This document shows positions 1-6,292 of a stretch of 10,431 nt of DNA, piece by piece (positions within the stretch are counted from its first letter, which is position 1; each line of letters starts with the position of its first letter). Under the pieces are notes generated by a model that saw nothing but the letters and a program-made list of their open reading frames with translations, had not been told where the DNA came from and ran no database searches. The position numbers and the translations under genes are program-made. The DNA lies in the NCBI GenBank assembly GCA_900550065.1, contig URQR01000059.1:1-10431 (forward strand), read 5' to 3'. Source of the DNA: an uncultured Eubacteriales bacterium. GTDB taxonomy: Bacteria; Bacillota; Clostridia; UBA1381; UMGS1253.

Positions 1-2181
1 GCCGACCTTTTGTGCAATATCCTTTACCTTTGCGTCCGGATTATGCAGCATGAGCTGCTTCGCCGCGGTCATTCGCCGCACCGTCAGGTAGTCTTTAAAG
101 TTTTTCCCGGTCGCCTTTTTAAACAAAACGCTGATATAGCCGGCGGAAAGATTAAAGGCCGCCGCAATATCGACAAGGCTGATGTCCTTATGGTAATTGT
201 CGTTGACATAGCCGAGCAGACGCTCGGAGAGCTTTGTGTTTGTTTCTTCGCCTGCCTTTGTAACGGCGTCCGCAATTTGTGTAAAGATTTCTATTACCCG
301 CTGTCGGAGCTGCGGCGCGGTTTTTAGCATTTTCAGCTCAGGATAAATCAGCGTCCCCTCCTCAAACAGCTCCTCAATCGGGATACCGCTTTCCTGCAAA
401 ATGCGGTTGACCGTCCCTGCTACGGCAAGCAGGAAGTTGTTGCTTCCGGCGGCGGAAATTGTCTTGTCTTCATAGTTGAAACGTAAGATTTCATCGATTA
501 GGGCAAGGGCAGACTCCTTTTTACCGTTTAAAACGTAGGTCATCAATAGCTTTTCTTTTTCAATTGGGTAGTAATACGCGTCCTCTACCAACCGGCGCGG
601 GAGGTCGTCCGCACTGAAGACGACTTGATTGGAATAGGGCGAGACGACGGCCGCAGTCTTTTTAGCAGACTGGTATGACGCGCTGATATGCACGATATCA
701 GCCGCTGCATCGCCCAATACAGCACGGACGCGGACGCTGTGCCTGCGGGCGAGGCCGGCTGCCGCCGCTGCAAGCAGCGCCTTTGCGCGCACGGGGTCGC
801 CTGTGTACAGGATGAGTACAAAGCGGCCCTTATCCACAGCGGTCATGTCGCATGCAAGATGCAGGCGCATGGATTCTTTTAAGTCCTTCCCAATTTGGTC
901 AAGCGTTTCGATATCGCATTCCGGTGCATCTTCGCCGTCGGACAAAAATTCTACGATGTCGACAATACAGGCGATGCATGCCTCCTCCATATGGCCAAGT
1001 GATAAGAACGCTGCGCGCTGCGCAATCTCCTTTTCCGAGAGCAGCCCGCGCAGGAGCGCGTGCAGAAAGCTGTCCTTTGCGTATTCACTGCTTAGACGCC
1101 GCTCTTCTAATACTTCTTTATAGGAAGCGGTCAGCTTTTTTGTGCTCTCTTCAATAAATGCAAATTCGCCGGTATCCTCCTCGTCGCTGAAAACCTCCTT
1201 GTAATACCCTTTTAGCTTTACAATCGGCTCATAAATGCCCTTTGCTGTACGCAGGGCAAGGAACAGGCCGAACAGAAACAAAAGCGTCATAAGCGGTGCA
1301 AAAAGATAGCTGAAAAATTCCCCTATTTTTTGCGCCGTGCCGCGCTCGGATAGGAGCAGAAAGCTTAGATCGCGAAACTTTTTTGTATTGCTAAAAGATA
1401 GTTTGGCGTTTATGTCAGACAGTGAAATATCCGCAATATCGCTGCCGCTTTTCTTTTCCTCTACAACAGAGGCGTATACCTCATTTAAGACGGCGGCGCT
1501 GCCTTGCAAATCCGGCGATGTAAGGACCGGTCTGCCGTCTGCTGCAACGACGAGCTGCTCCGCGCTCGAGAGAGGACCGGGCAGGATATCCGCTTTATCC
1601 ATGATAACAAAGAAAATAATCGGTGTTGCTGTATGCCCGACGGTCTCGTTGAGCTGGACGACAAGACTGCCGGCGTCTGCCGCCGAAACAGGCGTCAAAA
1701 ACGCATAACCGGCGGACAGGTTTTGCTCTGCACTTCCGGATGCAATATCATATTGCGCGCAAAAATCCTTTGCCGGCATCGTTCCGGAGGGCGTGATGAC
1801 CAAATCGCCATAGGGTTTTTGCAGCGCAAGGAGAAAGCTTTGCTGCGTGTAGGCGTTCTGATTTTCGGTCAGGCGCGTATAGATTTTAGCAATACTTAGA
1901 TAGTCGCTGCCGTCTTGCGCGTAGCCGACCACTTCCTGCGTACGCTTTAGGTTTTCCACCGAGGTAAGCGCCATGTCCATTCGGAAGTCAAAATTTTGTT
2001 TCATTTGTGTCAGCTTTAAATTCTTGACCGCGTCCATATCATTTTTTGTGTTTATATAGATATTATTGATGACAATGATACAAAACAGCATCACAAAATA
2101 TAAAACAATCATAGCAAGGCGCAGGATGATTTGCTTTTGATAATCATTTTTTACGCTCGACCTATTTAATGTATGCTTCAT
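1..2181 (-). CDS. Transmembrane AraC-family transcriptional regulator, C-terminus cut by window edge
   Basis: The frame is open for 727 codons from an ATG at 2181 to base 1, with no stop. The start is supported by AGAGGGGG (2189-2196) seven bases upstream. Residues about 22-39 form a first membrane segment, about 40-287 an extracytoplasmic sensor region (Cache-like by layout only), and about 288-311 a second membrane segment (FFSYLFAPLMTLLFLFGLF). The cytoplasmic part, about 370-530, resembles the degenerate GGDEF-like domain found in such regulators. An AraC double helix-turn-helix starts near 650: the first helix pair is DISLVDIAAAFNLSAGYIS, and the second begins at VKDIAQKVG, where the window ends. 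Family members of this layout run about 740-780 residues, so roughly 25-45 are missing. There is no kinase domain, so it should bind ligand outside and DNA inside by itself, as in Bacillus subtilis YesS/RhgR, which controls rhamnogalacturonan use. Its targets are unknown; the neighbouring esterases are the obvious candidates by position. Confidence 0.93.
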   Translation of the reverse strand, partial: MKHTLNRSSVKNDYQKQIILRLAMIVLYFVMLFCIIVINNIYINTKNDMDAVKNLKLTQMKQNFDFRMDMALTSVENLKRTQEVVGYAQDGSDYLSIAKIYTRLTENQNAYTQQSFLLALQKPYGDLVITPSGTMPAKDFCAQYDIASGSAEQNLSAGYAFLTPVSAADAGSLVVQLNETVGHTATPIIFFVIMDKADILPGPLSSAEQLVVAADGRPVLTSPDLQGSAAVLNEVYASVVEEKKSGSDIADISLSDINAKLSFSNTKKFRDLSFLLLSERGTAQKIGEFFSYLFAPLMTLLFLFGLFLALRTAKGIYEPIVKLKGYYKEVFSDEEDTGEFAFIEESTKKLTASYKEVLEERRLSSEYAKDSFLHALLRGLLSEKEIAQRAAFLSLGHMEEACIACIVDIVEFLSDGEDAPECDIETLDQIGKDLKESMRLHLACDMTAVDKGRFVLILYTGDPVRAKALLAAAAAGLARRHSVRVRAVLGDAAADIVHISASYQSAKKTAAVVSPYSNQVVFSADDLPRRLVEDAYYYPIEKEKLLMTYVLNGKKESALALIDEILRFNYEDKTISAAGSNNFLLAVAGTVNRILQESGIPIEELFEEGTLIYPELKMLKTAPQLRQRVIEIFTQIADAVTKAGEETNTKLSERLLGYVNDNYHKDISLVDIAAAFNLSAGYISVLFKKATGKNFKDYLTVRRMTAAKQLMLHNPDAKVKDIAQKVG

Positions 2182-2188
2182 GCCTGCG

Positions 2189-2234
2189 CCCCCTCTTTTT
2201 TTACTATTTTATCAGTTTTATATTGGAAAGTAAA
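2189..2234 (-). promoter_or_regulatory. Candidate promoter and ribosome site of the AraC-type regulator
   Basis: Read on the minus strand, TTTACT (plus 2229-2234) and TAAAAT (plus 2206-2211) are separated by 17 bases. The second box is preceded by TGA, giving an extended -10. The ribosome site AGAGGGGG follows at plus 2189-2196. The promoter lies just downstream of the esterase terminator, so the regulator is probably transcribed independently of the esterase. The AAGGATATACA element seen at the esterase promoters is absent here. This is a pattern match only. Confidence 0.5.
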
Positions 2235-2249
2235 CTGTTTCATACGCAA

Positions 2250-2293
2250 TAAAACAGTAAAAAGCCAAGGGCAGAGGGCCCTTGACTTTTTAC
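2250..2293 (-). terminator. Intrinsic terminator of the minus-strand esterase gene
   Basis: The arms at 2257-2272 and 2278-2293 are 16 bases each with a 5-base loop. In minus-strand RNA they pair along the whole length with one G-U pair. The stem has a GC-rich upper half (CAAGGGC/GCCCUUG), an A5/U5 base and a U-rich tail (UGUUUUAUUG) beyond it. It begins about 33 bases past the esterase stop codon. The A/U base could also allow termination from the other strand, but no plus-strand gene ends here. Confidence 0.88.
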
Positions 2294-2319
2294 CCATACA
2301 AATAGGAGGATTTATGATA

Positions 2320-2344
2320 ACGGCTGTTAGTTGATGACAGCCGT
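2320..2344 (-). other. Short inverted repeat spanning the esterase stop codon
   Basis: ACGGCTGT (2320-2327) and ACAGCCGT (2337-2344) are perfect 8-base arms around a 9-base loop. In the minus-strand mRNA the hairpin covers the last sense codons and the TAA at 2327-2329. It lies 26 bases before the main terminator stem. It may help stabilise the 3' end, or it may be chance. Confidence 0.35.
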
Positions 2345-5300
2345 GAGAGGGTGCATTTGCGCCAGCGAATCCCATACAAGCGCCTCTGCCGTAAGCCCGC
2401 CGGTGCTGTTTGGGAGCGGGAGTGACAGGGTGACGGTACGCCGTCCGCCGGCTGTCACCCGTGTTATTTCCTCTGTGCGGACGCTGATAAGGCGGCCGTT
2501 TTGATTTAGATATAATACGGCTACCGCTTCGGCCAGCTCGGGCGTGTTATTTGTTACTGTTACGGTTACCTCAGCGCTGCCGCCGGCAGAGGGCGCGCCT
2601 GTTACGCCTCCCTGTGCGTCTTTATATACGATTCCGTCTGTATGGACAACTACGCCTTCCTCATACGGCGTATAGACTTCGTTAAAAGGAGCAGCCGGAA
2701 ACCCTTCTGCGTTAAAGAGGTTCACGCGCGGGTCATTGCTGTAGGCGTAGCGCACAGCAGTTGGATCGGATACGTTTGTGCTCGACACTGTAATTTTATT
2801 GTTTTCAATCACTGCCGTCGCCGGGTAAAATACGCCGTCCGCGCCACTGATCTCAAAGCAGGCGGGTGCCGCGCTGTTGTTTGTGGTTAGGCCGCTGCCC
2901 TTGTGGTAAAAGTCAACGATTAGTTTACCACCGTCTTTTTCCATGTTTTTATACACTGGGCCTGTATATACGTCGATATCTTTTCCATAGGTCAGTTTAA
3001 GCGCAGAGAGCGCGAGCCGCTGGCCGACAGGCTGCTTCTTTGTCGGGTGCAAATTGTAGGAGTCACCGACATCGAGGGTAACAACTACGCCGACGTTGTC
3101 GTTTGTCTGTGCCGCTTTGAACTGGCCGTCGCGCACAGCCGGCCATTTTGCGCCGACCTGCTCGCTGTAGTTTGGCAGCTGTACAAAATGGAATGCTAAG
3201 TCGTCATTGCCCCATACTTCACGGTAGCTGTCAATCATTGCACCGAGCAAATTCTCATATACCGGCACGTCGTACCAGCGGTCAGCCTCGCCCTGATACC
3301 AAATAACGCCCTTCATTCCAAACGGAACCAGCGGCGCGACCATGCCGTTGTAAAGCCCGTTTTGCATCGTGTTTCCGGTGTTGTTTTCCGAATTATTTTT
3401 ATATGTCGCCAGAACCTCTCTCGATTCGAGCGCTTTGTCGGTGAGCCAAGCCGCCATTGGCGTACCGCCGACTGCCGCACAAATCATACCGACCGGCACG
3501 TCAAGCTCTTTGTGCAAGTCGCGGCCAAAGTAGTAGCCGACTGCGCTGAACGCGCTGACTGTACCGGCGGAGCAAACAGACCACTTACCGTCGCGCACGT
3601 CCGGGTCCTCTTCCGGAATCGGGTTTGGACTCTGGGTAAAGAGACGCAGGTTCGGATAGTTTGCATTTGCAACCTCCGTATCCTTATCCGCGTCGCTGTA
3701 CATCGTAAACTCCATGTTGGACTGGCCGCCGCAGAGCCAAACCTCGCCCATCATAATGTTGCTGTACTCAATTACGTCGCCGCCGGCCGTAATTTTCATC
3801 GTATATGTTGTTTTGTTGTCCGCCGCGAGCGGGTCAAATTCAACCATCCATTCACCGTTTACTGCGGTCGTCTGCTTCGTTTCTCCATTAAATTCGACAC
3901 TGAACACATCGCCGTCCAAACCGGAACCAAACACTCTGATTGGCATATTCTGCTGCAAAATCATACCGCTGCCAAATACGGAAGGGATAACATAGCGCTC
4001 TGCATTGATTACCACCGGGTTAGAAGTACCGGTGATGCCGGTCGTAGAATACGACTTTGCCGTTATACTGTGCGTACCTGCGGGGATATTCTCCCACACA
4101 AAGGTGTAGGGCGACGCTGTCGCTGTGTACAAGAGCGTATCTCCGTTGTAGTACTCTACCTTCGAAACTGTACCCTCCGGCGTGTTTGCGATGGATTTAA
4201 ACGTTACATCTTTGCCGGCCTGTACCGTTTTTCCGCTGTACGGCTGGCTGATTGAGGTGGTTACGCTGGCCTCTGCGCGGCGGCTGACCTTTAGGTTATC
4301 GATATAGAGTGTATCGGTGCATCCGTCTTCTTTTTGCTGGATATTAAACATGTTAATTGCGTTAAACGCTTGGCCATACGAAATTTGCGCCATACGAGCG
4401 ACCGTCTGGCCGTTGATTTCTACAGCGTATGTGTGATTGTCGAGGTCGACTATCGTTTTGATGTGATACCACTCATTTTCTTTGATTCGCATAGAGGTAT
4501 CGCGCTCTGTAAAGCTGCCGTCCTTTGTGATAAACTTATTGCCTTCTGTCGACAGAATTTGCGCAATGTGCGCCGCGGACGATGTATAACGCGGGTGGAA
4601 CAGCGTGCGTCTGTTGCCGAAGCCTTCAAACATGAAGTCACCTTCTGCGACGATGATACCACTGTTTGGGTTTGGCGTGGGCATATGAATGCTTACACTA
4701 AACTTATTGTCAAGCTTGACACAGTTGCCCCATTCGGGCTTGTTCGGCGCAGGAACTGCGCTCGCTGAACCGCCTGTCAGATCGACGTTAAGCCCGCTGG
4801 GCTTGCCTGTTCCGGTGTAATCATCGAAAGCGTACTGATAGAAGATATCTTCTCCTAACGGTGCATCGCCGACTTCGATTTGCAGCGACTGGCCGCCCAT
4901 TATCCCACCTCGATCGTCCGTCGCGATGGCAGTTACGACATAGGTGCCGGGTTCAAGCGGTGCGAACGTGCCCGAATAGGTGCCGTCGATTGGTTTGGTT
5001 ACGGTTTCCAGCTTGGTTGTACCGCAATAGAAGTCAACCGATACGATTTCCCCGTCCGGGTCGGTTGCTTCTACGATAATCGGAACAGTTTGACCAACGC
5101 CCATCAGATGGTGATCGAGCGGCGATGTAATGTTGACAACCGGACGCACGTTCGGCGCACTGACAGTGAACGTTACGGCGGATGAATCTGCCGTGCCGCC
5201 TCCCACTGCATACGCTTTTGCTGTGACGCTATGGCTGCCCACCGGTGCATCAGCCCATATATAGCTGTACGGCGCCGTTGTTGCTTCACCGATTTTTGTT

Positions 5301-6034
5301 GTTCCTTCATAAAATTCTACTTTTTCAATCCCGTCTGTATAGCTTGCTTCTGCCGAAAGCGTCACCGTATCTTCACCAAATATAAAATCCTGATTTGAGG
5401 TCGGGGTATTCATGAAGACAGACGGTGCGCTGGCGTCTACGAGGCGATACCCTTTGACATATTCAAACGGTGTGCTTGCGCCTGCGGAAAAATCTATGCG
5501 ACCTAAAGTTGTAAATTCCAGACCGCCTGTTACGACATAGTCGTACACATATTGTTTCAACTCAGCACCTTCTTCGCCGAACCAGACAGAGAACACCGGA
5601 TATCCCCACTTATTGACCATCGTGACCTTTACCTTTACAATGTACCATGTATCCGCCTTATACGTTGCGTTGGGCACTTCCTTCTCAGTCCAGCCATCAC
5701 GCGCATAGAGCTTGCCGTTTTGGAATTTGGCAATCGTCGGAGTTGAGACACTGTATCCACCGCTGCTTAAACGATTACGTATTTTAAACAAGTCTACGAC
5801 ATGATCCGTACCGGTAAGCTTTATTTTTGCCTCAAAATAAACCTCGCCGCTTGTGATAGTCGATTTGAGCTCAATATTTCCCAAATTCTGCACATCGCCG
5901 TTTAATAACGGCTCAAAGATATTTTGTTCGACTTCCTGCGCGAACACGGGCACCGCCGTGATACACATGGTCAGGACAAACGTGACCAGAAGCAGGAACG
6001 CCCCTTTCCGTTTTGTACTGTTTTTTACCCTCAT
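2327..6034 (-). CDS. Secreted multi-domain sialate-O-acetylesterase-like (SASA) protein, complete
   Basis: This 1235-residue protein starts at an ATG with GAGGAGGGG (plus 6043-6051) eight bases upstream. Module order by eye: Sec signal peptide 1-32 (cleavage after VFA, no lipobox), LamG-like module about 33-200, Ig-like 203-291, Ig-like 295-388, LamG-like 395-588, Ig-like 590-677, SASA esterase domain about 680-1122, and a C-terminal beta-rich module 1133-1235. The esterase keeps the family blocks: nucleophile Ser772 in GGQSNMEF, WYQGEAD at 912-918, and Asp988/His996 in LDVGDSYNLHPTKK. SASA enzymes remove O-acetyl groups from sialic acids or, in related carbohydrate-esterase families, from plant polysaccharides; which applies here is unknown. 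The Ig- and LamG-like modules probably bind glycans or act as spacers. The protein should be exported; no LPXTG motif or transmembrane anchor is seen. The C-terminal module ends in a VWDSLAQMHPL signature of unknown role. The gene is monocistronic, with its own promoter and terminator. Confidence 0.93.
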   Translation of the reverse strand: MRVKNSTKRKGAFLLLVTFVLTMCITAVPVFAQEVEQNIFEPLLNGDVQNLGNIELKSTITSGEVYFEAKIKLTGTDHVVDLFKIRNRLSSGGYSVSTPTIAKFQNGKLYARDGWTEKEVPNATYKADTWYIVKVKVTMVNKWGYPVFSVWFGEEGAELKQYVYDYVVTGGLEFTTLGRIDFSAGASTPFEYVKGYRLVDASAPSVFMNTPTSNQDFIFGEDTVTLSAEASYTDGIEKVEFYEGTTKIGEATTAPYSYIWADAPVGSHSVTAKAYAVGGGTADSSAVTFTVSAPNVRPVVNITSPLDHHLMGVGQTVPIIVEATDPDGEIVSVDFYCGTTKLETVTKPIDGTYSGTFAPLEPGTYVVTAIATDDRGGIMGGQSLQIEVGDAPLGEDIFYQYAFDDYTGTGKPSGLNVDLTGGSASAVPAPNKPEWGNCVKLDNKFSVSIHMPTPNPNSGIIVAEGDFMFEGFGNRRTLFHPRYTSSAAHIAQILSTEGNKFITKDGSFTERDTSMRIKENEWYHIKTIVDLDNHTYAVEINGQTVARMAQISYGQAFNAINMFNIQQKEDGCTDTLYIDNLKVSRRAEASVTTSISQPYSGKTVQAGKDVTFKSIANTPEGTVSKVEYYNGDTLLYTATASPYTFVWENIPAGTHSITAKSYSTTGITGTSNPVVINAERYVIPSVFGSGMILQQNMPIRVFGSGLDGDVFSVEFNGETKQTTAVNGEWMVEFDPLAADNKTTYTMKITAGGDVIEYSNIMMGEVWLCGGQSNMEFTMYSDADKDTEVANANYPNLRLFTQSPNPIPEEDPDVRDGKWSVCSAGTVSAFSAVGYYFGRDLHKELDVPVGMICAAVGGTPMAAWLTDKALESREVLATYKNNSENNTGNTMQNGLYNGMVAPLVPFGMKGVIWYQGEADRWYDVPVYENLLGAMIDSYREVWGNDDLAFHFVQLPNYSEQVGAKWPAVRDGQFKAAQTNDNVGVVVTLDVGDSYNLHPTKKQPVGQRLALSALKLTYGKDIDVYTGPVYKNMEKDGGKLIVDFYHKGSGLTTNNSAAPACFEISGADGVFYPATAVIENNKITVSSTNVSDPTAVRYAYSNDPRVNLFNAEGFPAAPFNEVYTPYEEGVVVHTDGIVYKDAQGGVTGAPSAGGSAEVTVTVTNNTPELAEAVAVLYLNQNGRLISVRTEEITRVTAGGRRTVTLSLPLPNSTGGLTAEALVWDSLAQMHPLTAVIN

Positions 6035-6086
6035 ACAAAATTCCCCTCCTCAAGTTTATTTCTTGTACTGATAGGTTGATGATTTT

Positions 6087-6120
6087 ATTGTATCACCGCG
6101 CAATTTTTTTGTATATCCTT
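6087..6120 (-). promoter_or_regulatory. Candidate promoter of the minus-strand esterase gene
   Basis: On the minus strand, AAGGATATACA (plus 6110-6120) contains a -35-like TATACA (plus 6110-6115). Seventeen bases later comes TACAAT (plus 6087-6092), preceded by TGA to make an extended -10. The predicted transcript would start near 6080 and leave a leader of about 46 bases. The same element and spacing recur at the divergent promoter, which raises confidence that this is functional. Confidence 0.6.
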
Positions 6121-6185
6121 CCTTTTGCAGATGATCGACAGTTTTGATTTTTTTTAGTTGCACTTTTTTTGATTGATAAAAAGAA

Positions 6186-6214
6186 TTGTAACAAATCTGA
6201 AAATTTGTAGACAA
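6186..6214. promoter_or_regulatory. Dyad symmetry, possible operator
   Basis: ACAAAT (6191-6196) and ATTTGT (6203-6208) flank a 6-base centre. Outside them, TTGT (6186-6189) and ACAA (6211-6214) continue the symmetry with a one- or two-base offset. The dyad sits just upstream of the -35-like box of the plus-strand esterase promoter and about 70 bases from that of the minus-strand gene, a reasonable place for an activator or repressor. AraC proteins more often use direct repeats, so the binder could be another protein. Confidence 0.35.
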
Positions 6215-6225
6215 TCCACAAAATA

Positions 6226-6259
6226 AAGGATATACATTTGCAATTGTATGTGATAATAT
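6226..6259 (+). promoter_or_regulatory. Candidate promoter of the plus-strand esterase gene
   Basis: AAGGATATACA (6226-6236) includes TATACA (6231-6236) as a poor -35. Seventeen bases later TAATAT (6254-6259) follows a TGA, giving an extended -10 reading. GATAAT at 6252-6257 is an alternative -10. Initiation would fall near 6266, leaving a leader of about 27 bases. A weaker alternative is TAGACA (6209-6214) with TATACA (6232-6237 region), which overlaps the dyad. The match to the divergent promoter favours the first reading. Confidence 0.5.
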
Positions 6260-6283
6260 GATACCGTCAAAAATAATACGACT

Positions 6284-6289
6284 GAAGGG
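6284..6289 (+). promoter_or_regulatory. Ribosome site of the plus-strand esterase, unusually close to the start
   Basis: GAAGGG lies only three bases before the ATG at 6293, closer than the usual five to nine. The start is still preferred because translation from it gives an ideal signal peptide (MVKRC, a hydrophobic core, then cleavage after GVSA), and no later in-frame ATG would preserve the peptide. Confidence 0.5.
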
Positions 6290-6292
6290 TTT

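Larger units (their letters stand above)
6035..6292. other. Divergent intergenic region between the two esterase genes
   Basis: These 258 AT-rich bases separate the divergent start codons. They hold the two outward promoters (about 6087-6120 and 6226-6259), a dyad at 6186-6214, and T-runs at 6104-6110, 6148-6155 and 6164-6170 that could bend the DNA. I see no open reading frame with a plausible ribosome site and no recognisable riboswitch or RNA gene. The two leaders are short (about 46 and 27 bases), which leaves little room for leader control. Confidence 0.8.

Noticed and set aside
721..780. GC-rich, repeat-like stretch in the regulator gene
   Set aside because: It encodes an Ala-rich helix (LLAAAAAGLARR) in frame and shows no repeat unit or frame change.
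2303..2333. AGGAGG followed by ATG on the plus strand, a six-codon mini-frame ending at TGA
   Set aside because: The ribosome site is a good match, but the frame is only six codons, overlaps the end of the esterase gene and has no plus-strand gene after it. Probably chance.
3362..4255. A 297-codon open frame on the plus strand, antisense to the minus-strand esterase
   Set aside because: It lies wholly inside a gene with clear domain motifs, its product is rich in Arg, His and Cys with no recognisable motif, and no good ribosome site precedes it. It is a shadow of the coding strand.
6104..6170. T-runs as a phased curved-DNA element
   Set aside because: The runs are centred near 6107, 6144, 6152 and 6167, which is not a regular helical spacing, so they were only mentioned in the intergenic description.
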